From a virus, in the IMG/VR virus record IMGVR_UViG_3300024346_000014, positions 1-64,000 of that record: a stretch of DNA of 64,000 nucleotides; one strand, given 5' to 3'. Of the stretch, positions 62,631 to 64,000 are shown piece by piece. Positions within the stretch are counted from its first letter, which is position 1. The number at the start of each line of letters is the position of its first letter. The notes under the pieces are model-generated. The model saw nothing but the letters and a program-made list of their open reading frames with translations. It was not told the DNA's origin and made no database searches. A program made the translations under genes and the position numbers.

Positions 62631-62899
62631 TAATTGGGAAAAATCTTTGGGTTAATATCAAAACCGTGTTTTTCTTGGATTTCTTCTAACATTTTAATTG
62701 CTTCCTCTATGTTACCATCTTTTATGGAAAGTATAGCAATCTCTATGTCTTCTATTAAATCTATATTCATAGCTTTGTTTTTATTATATATCCCTACAAC
62801 CCCCGAAAAGCCTACGGTTAAGTAGACTAAACAGGTAACATAAAAACAAGTCTTAAATACTTTACTACGGAGTGGCTGTTTGTTTCTCTGGAAACGCAA
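62630..62899 (-). CDS. Small membrane-anchored protein
   Basis: 89 aa. A basic start (RFQRNKQPLRSK), a hydrophobic segment KTCFYVTCLVYLTVGFSGVV, then a soluble acidic helical domain. Overlaps the peptidase end by 35 bp; a downstream Met (residue 44) would lose the membrane helix. Confidence 0.52.
   Translation of the reverse strand: MRFQRNKQPLRSKVFKTCFYVTCLVYLTVGFSGVVGIYNKNKAMNIDLIEDIEIAILSIKDGNIEEAIKMLEEIQEKHGFDINPKIFPN
62864..62873 (+). repeat. ACTACGGAGT copy used in two frames
   Basis: Gives the Thr-Pro-stop of the M20-like peptidase in one frame and L-R-S of the overlapping 89-aa protein in another. Confidence 0.65.
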
Positions 62900-63638
62900 C
62901 CTTTAATTTAATATCATTTACTAATTCTTTTGCAAGTTCTAAAGTATTATTAACCTCATCAATAACTACATACTCATCTTTGGTATGATAACTATGATAC
63001 CCTGCTGCAAGATTCAAGCAAGGAAATCCAAACTTAATCATTAATTGATACACATCTGTATAAGGGTGACGTTGCCATTTAGTAATTCCTCTTTCTTTTA
63101 AGATAGGTTCTACTGTTCTTCCAAACGGGCTATCAATTTCAAAGAGAGCCTTGTTCATTAGAGTCATACTCATAGTGTCACCTTCTGGACTATCAAATTG
63201 TATTGCGTAATCTACATTACTGAAAAATTCAGGATCTGCTTCTTTACTTCCAATCATTCCAAACTCTTCGCCTACAAAGAATGCTACCTTCACGTTATCT
63301 AGCTGGTCTAGCATTTCAAGACAAAGATAAACTCCACATTTATCATCGCCTCCAATTCCAAGTTTAGAATGATCAACGCAATCTCTACCTTGAAGATGTC
63401 CTGCTGGGTTTATGTAAACTTCTAATCTTTCGTTTACTTTATGTACAGTGTCAGTATGACTAATAAAGCAGGGATACTGTTCAGCATCACCCTTAGTGAC
63501 ATAGATGCTCCCTAATTTATCTACTGTATAATTTAGCTTGGCTTCTTTTAAATACTCCTCTAGGAAGTTTATCATTTTGTCTTCTTCACCAAAATATGTG
63601 GGAATAGATAATACTTTTGTTAGTAATTCTTGATTCAT
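62865..63638 (-). CDS. M20/M42-type zinc aminopeptidase-like protein
   Basis: 257 aa. SHTDTVH (60s), LGIGGDDKCGVYLCLEM near 115, FFVGEEFGMIGSKEAD near 140 and SYHTKDEYVVIDE near 222 are the metal-binding and catalytic motifs of M20/M42 co-catalytic zinc peptidases, in the usual order (H-x-D, D-D, E-E, D, H). Shorter than bacterial PepT (~410 aa) because the dimerisation domain is small or absent. A tripeptidase or amino-acid salvage role is the family expectation. Confidence 0.75.
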   Translation of the reverse strand: MNQELLTKVLSIPTYFGEEDKMINFLEEYLKEAKLNYTVDKLGSIYVTKGDAEQYPCFISHTDTVHKVNERLEVYINPAGHLQGRDCVDHSKLGIGGDDKCGVYLCLEMLDQLDNVKVAFFVGEEFGMIGSKEADPEFFSNVDYAIQFDSPEGDTMSMTLMNKALFEIDSPFGRTVEPILKERGITKWQRHPYTDVYQLMIKFGFPCLNLAAGYHSYHTKDEYVVIDEVNNTLELAKELVNDIKLKVAFPEKQTATP

Positions 63639-63690
63639 TGTTTTTGTTTTTAATGTTATACTATAAATATAATACTAAAACCTGCTCTAA
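63639..63690 (-). promoter_or_regulatory. Promoter region of peptidase gene
   Basis: Box TTATATTTATAGTATAACAT and leader AAAAACAAAAACAATG. A different inverted repeat (AACCTG/CAGGTT) stands where other cassettes have the palindrome. Confidence 0.5.
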
Positions 63691-63704
63691 AAAAATAAAA
63701 CAGG

Positions 63705-64000
63705 TTAAAGTTGACCTCTAAGATAAGATAATATTACCTCTTTTTCCTGGTTCCAAACCTTAGCGAAATCTGGATTTAAACCAATAGAATCCTGATTATC
63801 TTTTATATCAGCAAACTTAATCTGCTTTGCCTCTTTGCTGATACCGCCTAGTCTTCTGGCTTCAAGTAATTTTCTTGCTTTACGATTTAACAAAGGAAAA
63901 TCCTGTTTTACAAAAACATCTGTTAATTCTATAACCATCTTTAAGATATACTCTGCATCTTGACTAGTCCATATTTTATGTAAAGCAACTCTTAATTGCT
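63705..64000 (-). CDS. Unknown protein, partial (5' end outside window)
   Basis: An ATG exists at 63938, but the same frame is open to the edge (QLRVALHKIWTSQDAEYILK precedes it) and no promoter cassette or A-rich leader lies before 63938, so the true start is probably outside. Visible part is 98 residues, helical, basic (LLNRKARKLLEARRLGGISK), ending LSYLRGQL. Not recognised. Confidence 0.55.
   Translation of the reverse strand, partial: QLRVALHKIWTSQDAEYILKMVIELTDVFVKQDFPLLNRKARKLLEARRLGGISKEAKQIKFADIKDNQDSIGLNPDFAKVWNQEKEVILSYLRGQL

Overview
The window looks like one continuous piece of a large, AT-rich tailed dsDNA phage with a T4-like core. Recognisable T4-type parts are the portal (gp20), head-completion protein (gp4), baseplate wedge protein (gp25), a UvsW-like helicase, family B DNA polymerase (C-terminal part only), a gp61-like primase, an ATP-dependent DNA ligase, thymidylate synthase, a PhoH-like ATPase, an endolysin and fibre proteins. 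The host is probably a Bacteroidota bacterium. A phage sigma factor (31075..31974) starts almost exactly like Bacteroidota RpoD, and most starts are preceded by A-rich leaders (CAAAAACAAA...ATG) rather than by purine Shine-Dalgarno sequences.

Layout. 1-18.6 kb: a mosaic of both strands holding replication genes (helicase, split polymerase, primase) and virion genes (gp4, portal, gp25, neck-like). 18.7-23.3 kb: DNA ligase, then a rightward tandem array of about 14 tiny genes joined by a repeated junction (AACCAAAACAAAGATGAG) that ends one gene and starts the next. 23.3-31.0 kb: leftward genes for large unrecognised proteins, including one of 1383 aa. 31.0-37.0 kb: sigma factor, nuclease-like, 3'-5' exonuclease and thymidylate synthase genes. 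37.0-43.1 kb: a SleB-like hydrolase, fibre genes, a J-domain protein and a DOT1-like methyltransferase. 43.15-45.9 kb: a visibly more GC-rich island with a lipoprotein, a putative ADP-ribosyltransferase, a non-coding repeat-rich stretch and an IS607-type serine recombinase with an altered active site. 45.9-64 kb: leftward early-type genes, mostly small, with three tRNAs, a second sigma factor, a RecA-fold ATPase, peptidases and membrane proteins.

How it works together. About sixteen proteins between 1.2 and 44.7 kb share an N-terminal segment like T4's capsid-targeting peptide (MK-x-Y-x-x-F-x-x-E), often followed by an (I/L)-x-E cleavage-like site. I infer a large set of head-packaged proteins delivered with the DNA. 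Among them are a peptidoglycan hydrolase, a giant protein with a peptidoglycan-binding-like segment, and a putative ADP-ribosyltransferase (compare T4 Alt). In the leftward early region most transcription units begin with a stereotyped cassette: usually a palindrome TTACACAAA-N8-TTTGTGTAA, then an AT-rich box, then the A-rich leader. They end with intrinsic terminators and often carry a 10-bp word, ACTCCGTAGT on the sense strand, which supplies or follows the stop codon. A second promoter-like word, TTTAGTATAATA, precedes several rightward and leftward genes.

Limits. No database search was possible; family calls rest on motifs read by eye. The first gene (1..1177) and the last (63705..64000) run off the window.
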